Shown: piece by piece, positions 12,102-23,783 of the stretch
Numbering within the stretch: the first letter of the stretch is position 1
Layout of the letters: every line of letters begins with the position of its first letter
Origin: Cladosporium sp. IMV 00045
Taxonomy: Eukaryota > Ascomycota > Dothideomycetes > Cladosporiales > Cladosporiaceae
Assembly: GCA_001931905.2 (NCBI GenBank)
Contig: MSJI02000240.1
Location: 34,093 to 98,092 of the forward strand
DNA length: 64,000 nt
Direction: 5' to 3'
Translations under genes and position numbers: made by a program
Notes under the pieces: model-generated
What the model saw: only the letters and a program-made list of their open reading frames with translations
Told to the model about the DNA's origin: nothing
The model's database searches: none

Positions 12102-13807
12102 ATGGCGGCTCTTGACGCCCTTCCTGAGGAGCTCCAGCTCCTGATCGTTGACTATCTGGACACACCGTCACCATCCTCACAGAAACTCCGACAGGAGCCA
12201 TCTCTGGCATTGACATCGAGGGACGAGCGAACTTTAAAGCACTTATCAGTAGTATCGAAGCGATGGAGACGGCTTGCTCTACCGACCCTTTTCAAGTGTG
12301 CTCGACTCCGTCTCGACACTCCGCCAAAGCTCGAATGGGCAGCATGCAATGTCTGCGATGAGGCTGCCATCTCACCTGGTGCCGCTCCTGATCTGCAAAA
12401 CGTCAGTCCATATGAGGTCGATCAATACCATGTCGACATGGTATCTGCAGCACTTGCTCGATGCAATGGCAATCTCCGCGCTGGAAGACTGGACGACGAG
12501 GCTCAGCAGATGGGTGAGATGGCGTTTGCCGAGAAAGAACGCATCCAACCCTCAGCAGCTCTGGCCTGGATACCTCGGTTTTATCACGCCTTGCGTGATT
12601 TCATCGAATACCTCGAAGAGAACGATCTCGTCGGAGTGGTGGAAAGTTTCGTGCTCTACACCGACCAAATGCTCACCGAGAAGCTGCATAGATTCCCTCA
12701 CGAGGCCGCAGATAGAGATTGGAGGTTTCCGGCCAGTGCAGCATTTTGGGCTCATTTGTTATCTGTGATCGATCCGTCCGTGGTGACAATCTTGGCTCCT
12801 CCTACCGATCTTGCGTGTCTCACGAGTTGCGCGATTGATACATTCGGTGACTGGTCAGTTCTTTTCCCTCTTATGCCTTCTTGGGAAACCTCTTGTTTAA
12901 AGGGAGCCGTCTATCACTTGAACGCTCAGTATCTACGAATTGATGCGTTGTCGTTTGGATTTGACTTATTTGTCCAATACACTGATACAATTTCAACAGG
13001 GCTTTCAGCGAGATGGATTTCCACGTCCTCTCATTACAACGACCCAAGACCAGCAATCAATCCGCAAGCTCTTCGATGCCTCCCACATATGCTTCCCTTC
13101 ACGCAATACCAGCAACCTATCCATCAATAGCACCGTCTAGCATCCTCTCCCTACGACCATGGACCCATCTCAGCCTAAATGAAGGCTCATTCCTGAAAGC
13201 CTACGGCACATACGAGTTCTTCGAGCGCGGCCCGCCATCTCTCGTCTACTCGATCAAAGACAGCATCATGCGTGACCTGGCCCTCCCGCCAACAGCCTCC
13301 ACCACCAACAGCACCACAACCTCAAATCCAAACGCACCCCTCCGCCCCCTCTCCGCCCTCACAAGCCTCGATTACAGCGCCATCTTCCCTTTCGCCAACC
13401 ACGCGGACTTCAGCCCCATTCTCAGCAAAATCACCCACCTGACCCTCCAACTCGCGCCCGCCCCGGAATCCAACATCCTCAACGACCGCGCACGCCTCGG
13501 CAAAGCCGACCTGGGCGACTGCTGGACGGAGCTGCTGACGACGTACCACCAGCTCATCGAGCCGCTGGCGTCCGTGCGACGCCCTTCGCCCACGGCTTTC
13601 GAGGACGGCGTGCTGGGAGATTTCGTCTGGGACACTAGCAGGCATGGCGTGAGCGTGAGGAGGCTGGTGGCGTTGGATTTTCATATCAAGGCTATGCAGG
13701 AGGATTTGGATACGTTGTTTATGCCGCTTTGTTTGCCTGTGTGGGTGGAGCCGCAGACGGGCGTTTTTACGAGGATGGTGCAGGAGTGGGAGGGGGATGG
13801 ACTGTAG
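12102..13807 (+). CDS. F-box-like protein
   Basis: 519-aa protein from exons 12102-12853 and 13000-13807. The 146-bp intron (CTG|GTCAGT..TTTCAACAG) rebuilds the codon for Trp in FGDWAF. The N-terminus LDALPEELQLLIVDYLD followed by LSVVSKRWRRLALPTLFKCA is an F-box, the Skp1-binding helix bundle of SCF ubiquitin ligases. The rest matches no repeat class I recognise. It probably acts as a substrate adaptor in ubiquitin-dependent turnover, but the target is unknown. The 3' end lies 210 bp from the convergent cytochrome b5 reductase gene. Such proteins are numerous and fast-evolving in filamentous fungi, so no symbol is given. Confidence 0.85.
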
Positions 13808-14017
13808 ATTGATGAGCCAGTGTCGTTGGTGTGGGTTTGTCTGGACTGTTTCTCAGCGCAATATCGCTCTGTTGAATTATGTAAACATCTAAGGCCACGT
13901 GCCGTGACGAATTGCTAGTCATTATCGAAAAACTACTTTCCTCTGGGGATGACCAAAGAAACTACAATGCCCAACGGCAACGCCTCGCCAAACGTAATTC
14001 ATCATCAATCGACACCC

Positions 14018-15013
14018 TCAAAAACGATGGATCTCCTTCTTCCCCAACCCCAACTCCGCCAAAACACCATTCTTCCCAGCAACCGCCTCCTCCATCTTCG
14101 GCGGCCCACACAAAAACACCTTCGTCCCTTTAGCATCGCCCCAATTCGCACCACAGCGCGCAATCGCCTCCTCGACCAAAGCGCGATCGACGTAACATTT
14201 ACGATACTTCTCCCCATCGCCCAACACAGCCGGCTCGCCGACTCCAGCCTCAGGCCCAGAAACGGCGTAAGTGACGCGCAAACGCTGCGGAAACTGTTTC
14301 TCAAGCTGCTCGAGCTCGCGGCGCAGCACGATATCGCGTGAGCCGTTGACACCCCAGAGCAGCTGCACGGAAGTCTGGTCGTTGGCGTCGTTGGTGAGGA
14401 TCTCGCGCGCGAGTGAGTAAATGGGCGTGATTCCCGCGCCGCCCGCTACGAGGACCACCGAGCGCGGGGAGTCAGACGCTTGATACGCGTAGCCTGGTAT
14501 GGGCCCGCGGACGGTGAGAGAGTCGCCTGGTCGTAGGCTGTGCATGTGGGTTGAGGCGCGGCCGTTGGGGTATTGCTTTACGAGGAGGTCGAGGGAGCCT
14601 TGTTGCGTGGGTGGGGAGATGGGAGTGTAGGGACGGAGAGTGGGGAACCAGGCTCCTGGTGCGGTGTGTTGGGTGAGGATGGCGGCTAGAGGGAGTTAGT
14701 TGGGTTGATTTTCAGGGATTGAATGGCTATTGTTGCGAGGAGGCATACATGATGCGGGCACGCCGCTGATTTCTCCCTTGCCACCGGGTAACTCGAATGT
14801 GATGCGTTTGGTGTCGTGGTTGACTTGCTCGACTTGTGTGACTTTCAGTTCGCGGGAGAATAGCATGGTCTTTGGGAATGCGAGTGTCTTCGTGGGCTCT
14901 TTGTATGCCGAATCAAGGCGTAGGGAAGGTTGGCGAGACATGTACACTGCGCCGGTCACCGCTGTGAGTGCTGCCGTGGTGAGTACGGGCCGACGTGCGA
15001 ATATTGTGGCCAT
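14018..15013 (-). CDS. mcr1: NADH-cytochrome b5 reductase, mitochondrial (Mcr1-like)
   Basis: 310-aa flavoprotein that passes electrons from NADH through FAD to cytochrome b5 or other acceptors, in sterol and antioxidant metabolism. Exons are 15013-14749 and 14685-14018, with a 63-bp intron (GTATGC..CTCTAG). The N-terminus has a positively charged, hydrophobic anchor segment (ARRPVLTTAALTAVTGAVYM), as in the outer-membrane/intermembrane-space enzyme. The FAD motif RPYTPIS, the NADH-binding GGAGITP and the C-terminal LCGPPKM are all intact. Length matches the family. The distinction between the mitochondrial and ER paralogues rests on the N-terminus and is likely but not certain. Confidence 0.93.
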
Positions 15014-16931
15014 TGTGAGAATGTCGAGTAGAGATAAGATTGGGGATTGAGGATTCTTTCTGAATTGACAACAGAGTACAGAACAGCTCCGATAGTGAGA
15101 TACAATCAACAGGACAGTCAGTCGTTTGTATTCGGGTTTCACTTGGGGATGTCCGTAGTGAGGTATTGGCACTTGGCTTAGGGGTAGATACGATACGTCA
15201 AGACATGAGGAGTACGGAGCTTGCTTATATCGAATTCAAGAGTGAGGTATCGGACAATACGGCGCTCGCCTAACCGTGGTGATCTCGGGGGGTAGGGGTT
15301 GTTTGCTTCCGACTGCGAAGGAGCTGAGCTGAGGCTGAGGCTGACACGCTAGATGATGCTTTCGGAACGACTTCGTAGAGAGAGGGTTGAAAGTGATTGA
15401 TGCCTGGTGCCTGAATGTCAGCCTGACATCGGGCTTCTGGTTTTCCGAGTTTCCGTCAGCAGGCCCTTCCGTGCAAAGAGATCGGCCATTCAAATTGGGG
15501 GAAAGGCCGAAATCCGTGAGTGGAAAAGTCCAGAGGAGATGACACTTGACAAATCTCCACCATGCAATACGAGAGTGACTTTTCGGTGACGAGGCTTATG
15601 GAGACACAGCACACACACAACAGCATCACACGCACGAGCAGCGGTCTGGCACGCTGTTGTGTTGAGCGACGTACTCCTCACTGCTATGATACCCCTCTGG
15701 ACATCGCAATCAACATCACACTTTGCGCTGCGCCTCCGCACTTGCATGCCTTTTCGCTCCTCTCTCGCCCTTCAGCCCGATTGGAGGGAGTCTGCTAGTC
15801 TGCTGGAGGAGTGGTTGAGATGCGCCGTGAGGACGAAGTTACCAAAAGACTACAAGACTACTGCAGTGACGACTGAGTCAAACAGAAGACATTCGGTACA
15901 GCTTCCGTTGACGGTTCAATTCAAACCCAACGGCTCGTCTCATCGCACCCTAGCAACAACAATTCCTCGGTCGCTCGGCAAAGACCGGTGCCCTCTCGTG
16001 CTCTGCCCTGTGTACGCCATGGATCCGGACCCATGTCGACAGCTCATGTTCTCGAGAAATAAAAGCGGGCAAGGCGTTCGAGGCGCCGACGACAGGCCTC
16101 GAGATGATGCATCTGTCGAGCCGCTCACCCACTTCCCGCCTTTTCCCCCAGCGCCAACAGGAGGGAAAGCCATAACGCTGCTTGGCTTTGTCTCTCTCAA
16201 CGGCCATCCACGCGGCTCACGCAGGTACTGCCGGCGGGAGTACCTGTTCCTGGCGAATCACGCTGCACTGGGCCGTCCCGCCAGACAGCCTTTCGAGCCT
16301 TTCAACAAATTTCCACTTCGATGTCAAACTCTAGGATCCGCGTACCTGCAGCTGTCCATTCACGGCTGTTCACGTCTTCGTTGTGATCAGTGCAGTGCTC
16401 CAGTTTTTGGCCTTCTAGATGCAATGCAAGTCCACATCGATCGCACATGATTTCGGAAACTGTTCGCGCTTCACTCCTGTGTACCCAAGTCTCTCGAGAG
16501 TACGGTGCAACACTGCAGCCCATCGGTGGTGCGCTTAGGCTGTCACTCCACCCATTCTTTGGCGCCCATTCGATGAGCGCTCTTACGCCGCCATCATGCA
16601 TATCCGATGTCGCGGTTTGCGCCGTGCGACTTTGGTAGGTTGAGTCCTCGGTTGATCTCAATAGATCCTGCGCGCATGCGTCTCCCACATCGTTATTTAA
16701 CTCCTCCACTCCCTCCGCGTGTAATCACATTTTCCTCCTTACCGTCTCTACATTATACATTTGTGCTCTTAGGTTCCAGGTGAATCACCGTCAGTCCTTC
16801 TCACTTTCGCACAAAGCGACAGACAGTCTTTTCAGACCCCTCAGCATTCCTTCCCTTGCGCTATATTAGCAGCATATTCCTTCTCTTCGAACAGAGCATA
16901 AATCGATTCACAAGACCTTCATTCCTTCAAG
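15014..16931. other. Long divergent intergenic region
   Basis: About 1.9 kb between the starts of mcr1 (-) and the small secreted protein gene (+). A 263-codon ORF at 15659-16450 has no domain and no secretory or intron logic, so I treat it as chance. The last ~250 bp before 16932 are pyrimidine-rich, like a fungal promoter and leader. Confidence 0.5.
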
Positions 16932-17600
16932 ATGTACTACTCTATCGCTACCATCGCGGCCCTCGCTGCCTCCACCTCTGCCTACGCCATCCCGGCTAAG
17001 CGCGACAACGGCATCTCTGTCACGCCGCACGACAAGTACTCTTCTTCCGTCGGTGTCCTTGGCTGCAAGATCGACACCAACCGTGTCGCGTACTGGCCCA
17101 CTTCCGTCGACTGCAACAACGTTTGCGTGAAGGTCTCCCACGCCGGCCGTGACGTCCATCTCCTCAAGATCGACACCTCCGGTGGCGCCTACGACATCTC
17201 TTACGATGCCTGGAACTACCTCAAGACCGGCCAGAGCGCCACCGAGAACCCCGACGAGGGTGGCGGAATTGACGCCACCTACGAAGATGTCGATATGAGC
17301 GAGTGTGAGGACCTGCTCAAGACCGACGACAAGACGCTTGCCTTCAGCGCCGCCAACGCCATGAACTTCGTCTCCTCTTGCAAGGAGAACGGAGACTCCT
17401 GGGTCGGCAACAACTTCTCTCTCTTCAACATCGCCAACCCTGCCTGCACCATCGGCAAGGACGAGAAGTGCGAGTACCCCGACCTCTCCCAAGGCAACCA
17501 GCCCACTTGCCCCTCCATCCTCGGCGCTCCTGGCACCATGGAGCCGTCCGTCAAGGACATTGCCTACGGCACTGGCAAGATCACCATGGCCCTGCAGTAG
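16932..17600 (+). CDS. Small secreted cysteine-rich protein
   Basis: Intronless, 222 aa. A clear signal peptide (MYYSIATIAALAASTSAYA) is followed by a dibasic KR site, suggesting propeptide removal. The mature part contains CKIDTNRVAYWPTSVDCNN and a VHLLKIDTSGGAYDISYDAW segment with several cysteines. This pattern recurs in a conserved family of fungal extracellular proteins, possibly double-psi beta-barrel-like. That fold assignment is inference. Codon use is strongly C-ending, typical of highly expressed fungal genes. Function is unknown; a wall-associated or apoplastic role would fit. Confidence 0.88.
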   Translation: MYYSIATIAALAASTSAYAIPAKRDNGISVTPHDKYSSSVGVLGCKIDTNRVAYWPTSVDCNNVCVKVSHAGRDVHLLKIDTSGGAYDISYDAWNYLKTGQSATENPDEGGGIDATYEDVDMSECEDLLKTDDKTLAFSAANAMNFVSSCKENGDSWVGNNFSLFNIANPACTIGKDEKCEYPDLSQGNQPTCPSILGAPGTMEPSVKDIAYGTGKITMALQ

Positions 17601-18802
17601 ATCTGCCCACACTCCTTTGCAAACAAACCAAAAGCAATCACAAGCCTCACTCCTTTTATCAACCTCGGCGGGCTCCTGAGATACGACCAAGCAACAGAAA
17701 GGGGAAGACAGAATGCGCGATACGCCTCTCAGCGAGCTAGATGCTTAGCGGGAGCGTTTGCGCATTCTCTTCTTCCTCTTCCAATTTACGACCACAGACG
17801 CCATTGATCACAGACGAAAATACGCTAGAGTGATTACCAGCAGCGAGGCTAGTTCTTTTGCGCTGGTTTTTCCCTCTCAGCAACGACTTTAACGAGGCAT
17901 TTTGGGAACTCAAAAAAAAGGATGCATTTCTTCATCAAAAATTTCACGACTTCGTTTTTCCTTATCACTTTCGCTTCTTCTTGACCGTGCAGATGACGTC
18001 TCCCACTGGGAAGCTCGTCGTCGGTATTGGTCGCTTGTTATCTCCTTTCTTGTCAGTCGCTACCAGTGCGGAACAAAAACCTTTTGGCATCAGCTTGTTC
18101 TTTTCTTGGAAAAAGCAGCAGATTTGGTGTGTTATTTCGTAGAAATTCCGAATTGAAAATGAATGAATCATCAGTCCAAAACTTCGCTGTGCTTTCCACT
18201 CTCGATCTGATACCAACCATACCTTCTGATTTGACATCTCGACTTTCATACCACGATCAATGAAATGGGACGTTGACAGTAATAGCACAGCCGTCGAAAG
18301 ACGTGAGAAGTCAAGAGGCGATTGGCGCGAAGTTGTAAGTCATCGGCAAAGAGCCGGCATAAGGAAGGCGCCACCCGGAGCTTCATAATAAATCGCTACA
18401 TAAAATCAAGCTTGCTTTTCATAGGGGCATTAGGCACGCCATCTTATCAATACCTTATAAGTCGAAGTTAACTGAAGAGAAGCGCAAAGATGACCGACGA
18501 GAACAGCAAAAACGAAACAAGTTGATTTCTTCGTATTCAATGCACGCTGTTAATTCATTAATCCCTTCGAGGTATGCCATTCCGTACTTGCTCGAGACAG
18601 CCCGCCATTGAAACGCAAACGCCAACAAGAAAACAAGAGAATAAAACAAGGCTCGGTGTTCTCTGCCCACAACCTAAAGACCTGCAAAACCCTCACACCA
18701 AATGCGCCGTGGCAAGCTCAATTGTCGCTTCCCTCGTCAGTGTCTCGCGCAAATCCCAACTCTCACGACGCGCCGATGTCGTTCGCCCTTCCTTCATGCC
18801 CC
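17601..18802. other. Convergent intergenic region
   Basis: 1.2 kb between the 3' ends of the secreted protein gene (+) and MOB1 (-). Short overlapping ORFs only. No domain, RNA gene or mobile element was recognised. Confidence 0.5.
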
Positions 18803-19856
18803 TCAATCGCTCCTCAACATACTCTCCACCAACTCTCCCAGCGGTCCGTACCACTCACTCCTCTTCCCACCTCTCCCCTCGTCCGCAAGCCCAAACTCCT
18901 CCACAAAAAGCACATAGTGCTTAAACCCCGTGTTCAAATGCGGCTCGAGGCCCAAGCCGCGCACGACCGTGTAGTGGTGGCAGTAGATGTGGGCGTAGAT
19001 GCGATACAGGCGCTTGAAGATCTGGCGCACGTTGCGCTCGAAGTCGGCGGGGAAAGGCACGCCGGGAGCCGTCGGGAAGAGCGCCGCGTTGGACAGGTGG
19101 TTGCTCGTCCACGTCAACAGGTGGGAAATGTAGGTCGGTGCTGGCAGGCGCGTGGGTTTGGGGAAGGCGGGCGGGTCGTGCCAGAGGTATTCGAACTCGT
19201 CGGTCGCTTTCATTTCGGGGCAGGTGGTGGGGGAGCAGAATTCGGTGATGCTGCCGTAGAGGAGGTTGATTTGGTTGTAGAAGTCGACGACTGGAGAGGA
19301 GGATGAGTCAGTCTGCTGTCGTTTGCGTTGATGTACAGGCGTCTCGCGTACCGTTGACAGCGAGCCATTCGCTCCTATCCTCGCCCTCGGGCAGCTGCAC
19401 GCATTTCCTCAAACTGTTGCCGCCCAGAGTCGCATCGGCAAACTGCTTCAGTTGCCATGTGCTCGTGCCCTTAGCGCGCTTCTGGCTCTGGAAAGTCTGC
19501 CTGTTACGGGCGTTGGAGTTGCTGTGCGTGAAAAGGTCAGCCTGCTTCGCTATGTGTGCGAGCCCATAGCCCAAGCCTCTCTGCGCTTCATGTTGTCGTG
19601 CCTCTTTCTGCCTCGTCGGGGAAGGATACTGCGAGCCCAGACTGCTGGTGGATGTGTTCTCGGCGGAGAAGAAAGTCTGTATCTGTCTGTGGAGAGGGCT
19701 CTGATAGACTGAGTCTGGGCTGCTGGGCAGTTGCAGGTGCATGTAGGACTCCGACTCGACGAGCACGTTGCTCTGGATGGCGGGGAGAGGCTTGGGCGAG
19801 TGGGGATATTGCGGTGGAGATGAATGTACGAACATTGTCTGGATGAAAGAGGTCAT
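18803..19856 (-). CDS. mob1: MOB1-like kinase coactivator
   Basis: 330-aa MOB/phocein protein, the activating partner of NDR/LATS kinases in mitotic exit and septation signalling. Exons are 19856-19352 and 19290-18803, with a 61-bp intron (GTACGC..TCCAG). The core starts at [20 protein letters not shown] and continues through [20 protein letters not shown], the [19 protein letters not shown] zinc-site region, [17 protein letters not shown] and [14 protein letters not shown], ending [16 protein letters not shown]. Zinc-ligand Cys and His are present. About 125 residues of Ser/Pro/Gln-rich sequence precede the core. The true start could be an inner Met or lie in an undetected upstream exon, so only the core is certain. 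Confidence 0.92.
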
Positions 19857-20719
19857 CGTGTCCCTCTGCCGGTGGTGTCACGTTTATGGTAGTCGATGGA
19901 GGGGGGCTGTGTTGAACATTCCGAGCGGTCAGCACAGCGACGGGAATTTAGGAATGGGGAGATCCAGGAGCGTACACTTTGAATGGGGTATCTTGCTGGT
20001 AAAGCAGTGTCTGTTGGTAAACTGTTTGGAATGAGAGTGAGAAGTGAGGTAGGAGTGAGTGTGTGGTGATTCGCAACGGCTCATTGATCGGCCTTGCCCT
20101 GTCTCTTTCGCTTCAGCGCTAAGCTGATAAACAATGAGTGACGTCGGGCTGTGGGCGTTGCTATGTTCGACCGAATTTACCTCTAGGAAGATGCTTGCAT
20201 GTTGTATACACAAAAATCAGATACACAATCTAATATTGATCTTTCATCATGTCAAATTAGACCAAGAGTACCTTATGTGCCTGATGAGAGATTACGTTTG
20301 ATTTCTCACGGATGTATTTGGATTTCCGAATCACATTGTCACGTGATTTGAGGCATGTTATGCTTGGAGACCAGGACAAAGAAATCAACATGGACAGACA
20401 GCGTCAAGTCAATGAAGCTGCTATCACAATCTTATCAAATTCGAGGTGATTGCAAAGTAATAGAAAATCCAGCTTGCATGGTACTACTTGAAAACTTCCA
20501 GATATTAGGTATTAACGACTATATGTCGTGCTAAGTTCATCTTGCGCATTCGAATTGCTTCCAAAAGTATCCTCCTCATTTCACCATTCTCTCTTTTCCC
20601 AATCCCACCTAATCTGCGAGAGAAGACAAGGTCGTATATTACAGGTGGCATTACAGTGGTATCTTCCTCATAACTTTGCGTTAAGAAACAAAAGGAAAGG
20701 AAAGCATTCGATCTCGTAT
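19857..20719. other. Intergenic, 5' of MOB1 and 3' of MARVEL gene
   Basis: About 860 bp, AT-rich in the middle (20200-20530). No gene is supported. It presumably contains the MOB1 promoter. Confidence 0.5.
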
Positions 20720-21713
20720 CTACCTTGCGTAGCCGGTAGAGTACTCGTTGCCCCTGTTGTCATAACCGTAGGGGTTGGCGCTAGTGTGAGGCGCGGTGTG
20801 GTAACCCGAGTGCTGGGTTCCGTAGCCAGCCGGCTGGGCATTGTAGCCATTGGCGCCGTCGACTTTGTCGTAGGGGCTTTGGCTAGCGGGCGCTGCGACA
20901 GTGCTGCCAGTGTAGCCAGTCTCGTGCGATGGACGAGTGTCAGGGTGGCCGGCGGCGAGGCCACCAGCAGCGCCAGTGCCAGCCGCGGCACCGGTGGCAC
21001 CAAGCTCAGTGTCGTCAGTGGCCTTCTTGCGGTTCCAGAAGTTGCGCTTCTTAGCAGGGCCAGAGGTGTAGTTGTTGGCAGGGCTGGGACCGAAGCGCTT
21101 CTCCTTCTTGTGGCTGCGGACGAGAACGATTTGCATGACAGCAGTGATGATGAAGATGACCAGGGCGATGATGCTGACGGCGAACGCGACTTTGTTGAGG
21201 CGGCAGGCAGTGCGCGGGGAAACGGAGTAGGTCAGGTTCTCGCCGCTGCCAGTGCCGAGGCCACCAGCACCGAAGCCATCAGAGTTGTTCTCGGTGGCAT
21301 CCGCGACACCAAGCGGGGTGTTGACAATTCCAGAGCATGAGCTGGCGCCGTGACGGGTCAGGACTGCGATGGCAATCATGCCACCGATGAAGCAGATATC
21401 CAAGAAAATCGCGGTGAAGGCAAAGAAGCTGATGCCGCCCAGGCAGCAGGTGAGGACAACCGCAGCGATGGTGTACAAGACAGCAACACCGGAGATACCC
21501 TCAACCGCCTTTTGCCATGTCGGGATGCCTGAGTTGCGGTCGGCGCGCACGCTCAAGAAGTAGGAGTAGATTCCTAGAACCGTGTTAGCGAACCTGAGCG
21601 CGTCTACGCGTGCTTGAGAGCGTCGTACCGAGAATAATAGCAGAGCAGAAGAAGCAGATGGCGTAGAGCGCGGTCTGCAGCAGACGGAGGAAGCCGCCTT
21701 TGATGAGGCCCAT
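20720..21713 (-). CDS. MARVEL-domain membrane protein
   Basis: 312-aa four-helix membrane protein from exons 21713-21629 and 21573-20720, with a 55-bp intron (GTACGA..TTCTAG). The true start MGLIKGGFLRLLQTALYAIC comes from the short first exon and supplies the first membrane helix. Later helices are around EGISGVAVLYTIAAVVLTC, FFAFTAIFLDICFIGGMIAI and KVAFAVSIIALVIFIITAVM. A basic patch (RSHKKEKR) follows the last helix. The cytoplasmic tail of ~120 residues is Gly/Ala/Tyr-rich and ends in repeated GY motifs. MARVEL proteins act in membrane apposition and vesicle or eisosome organisation; the specific role here is unknown. Confidence 0.88.
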
Positions 21714-22527
21714 GGTGGTTTGATATGTACGAGAGTGTTGTCAGATGAGGTTTGGATAGGTGAATAAGTGAGAGGCAGATGGCCAGACAAGTGTAGCCCT
21801 TTTTTTCGTAGACCGGCAGAAGACTGAAGGATTCGGGTGTCGCAAGGCTGTTGGGGCGGACGTTGTGGTGGTTTAATCTCTCTGGCGCACGTCCAAGAAG
21901 TGCAAGTCACAAGTCCCTAACAAAGGGAGGATGACGTATGAAAGAACTCTAGCGGCGGCCAGCGCGGAGGCCAAGGTTGAAAACAAGCAAGCCAAACCAG
22001 GGCGGTGCACCAGCATCGCCACGCCTTCTTGCGTAGACTCGAGGCCTTTCTCGGGTAACAAGGCAATTTCTATACATTTCTCATAATATACGCCTCGAAC
22101 AGCCACCTGCGTGGCATCGTCTAGAGATGTCCACCGCCACAGCAGCGCCGACCTGAGCGTACTCTGGACCGGCGCACACGTATTCACATGCGAGTCCTCC
22201 TTATGCCCAAACCACAAACGATGACGAAGCCGCACGGGACTCCTGTACTCTCAAACCTGGTCAATTGACTTTGGTAATAACGGGTCTGGCTCCTGCGAAG
22301 CAAAGGATCATCGCTGGCTCTATCCCACTATCGATACACCGACATCATCGCGTCAACTCTGTCAAATTGCGAATGCAACTTTCATGATGTATCTCTAAGA
22401 GGTACCATAGAATCATCAACATAATCACCAACATGGTGAAGCACAATGGTCATGAAGCCTTCCATCCGAACAATTACCCAAATTACTTCAAAGCTTGCTG
22501 AAACCACAAGCGTCCACATCAACCCCC
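21714..22527. other. Intergenic, 5' of MARVEL gene and 3' of dehydrogenase
   Basis: About 810 bp with no supported gene. The first 150 bp upstream of 21713 are the likely MARVEL promoter and leader. Nothing else was recognised. Confidence 0.5.
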
Positions 22528-23783
22528 TCACGTTTCTCCAGTGCCCGCACGCACCAAAATCTTAACCTGCCTGTCCTTATCCTTGACCAGCGCCCTGAAG
22601 CCGTTCTCGACCACCTCGTCAAGTCCGATCCTCTTAGTTATCATCTTCTCGACATTGTCCATTCTCCCTGAAGATATGGCGGCCAAAACTTCTTGGAAGT
22701 CACCCTTCTGATACGTCGCCACACCCACCCAGCGGCGCTCGCGGAAGATCATGTCATTGGGCTGCAACTGGAAAGGCTTCTCCCAAATGGCGATGTTGAC
22801 GACCGTGCCGCGAGCCCGGATGGCTTTCACGGCCTGATTCAGGGCCGACTGGACGCCTGCAGCATCGAAAACCATGTGTGCGCCTTTGCCGTCGCAGAGC
22901 TCGCGACATTTTGCTACGATGTCGTCTTGTGTCGGGTCAAGAACGTGGTGTGCGCCAAAATCCGCAGCATATTGCTTGCGCATGGACGAGACTTCCGAGA
23001 CGATGATCTTATCGCAGCCGCGCGCTTTGAGTGCTTGAATGACTGAGAGACCGATGGGACCACCTCCTAAGACAAGCGCTGCGTCGCCGATTTGAAATGG
23101 TGAAATGCTCACGGCGTGCCAGCCGACTGAAAGCGGTTCGACGAGAGCTGAAACCTGGCCTTAGTCCCTCTCTTGAAGCATGGTGAGTTGACGTTTCAGA
23201 CACTTACCTGCGACGTCGAGGGGTACATTGTCGGGGATCTTGATGACACAGTACTCCGGCACGACCACTCTCTCGGAGAGTCCTCCTCCCCAGCCTATTT
23301 CGCGTCAGTGATGGCGAGTTGTAGCTTGCTTCGGCAAAGCTCACCGCTCAGGCCAACAAAACCATTGTTGTCACAGCAATTGATCAACCCTTCCTCGCAC
23401 GAGCCGCAAGTTCCATCGTAAATAATGGGCTGTACGCAGACGCGATCGCCCACGGCAAACCCTTGAGAGACACCCTCGCCCACCTCTTCGATCGTGCCGC
23501 TGAACTCGTGTCCGAACGTCAATGGTACGGTCTCGCCCGTGATCGGATGCGGTGTGGTTGGGCATAGTGATGGGCCGCCGAGAAACTCATGAAGGTCACG
23601 GCAAGGCTATCAGTGTCCGTCTTTCTGGAAATTATGCTCGTAAACCTACCTTCCGCAGATTCCACACCATGCCGGCTTGATCTTGATCTGTCCCTTGCCG
23701 CATTCTGGCTCTGGGATCTTTTCGAAGCGTAGGTCTTCACGTCCGTGGAATCGGACGGCATTCATCAGCTTTTCCGTAGACAT
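22528..23783 (-). CDS. Zinc-dependent butanediol/sorbitol-type dehydrogenase
   Basis: Medium-chain, zinc- and NAD(H)-dependent dehydrogenase of the (R,R)-butanediol/polyol group, about 364 aa. Exons are 23783-23650, about 23598-23345, 23294-23208 and 23147-22528. Exon 1 ends in the catalytic-zinc motif WCGICG (Cys40, Cys43). Exon 2 has DLHEFLGG, GHEFSG and the structural-zinc cysteines CGSCEEGLINCC. The Rossmann motif LGGGPIGL is in exon 4. Introns 2 and 3 are ordinary. Intron 1 (donor GTAGGT at 23649) has no AG that joins exon 1 to DLHEF in frame. The expected junction reads GCCG before TGACC where GCAG would be normal, and the nearest AG (ending at 23607) shifts frame. The gene may therefore be damaged or contain a base error. 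Substrate is inferred. Confidence 0.82.

Noticed and set aside
15659..16450. 263-codon plus-strand ORF
   Set aside because: No domain, mixed composition and located in a divergent spacer; probably chance.
16908..17690. 260-codon minus-strand ORF
   Set aside because: Antisense shadow of the small secreted protein gene; valine/glycine-rich product typical of reversed biased codons.
20528..21340. 270-codon plus-strand ORF
   Set aside because: Antisense to exon 2 of the MARVEL gene, which has clear membrane helices and a valid splice.
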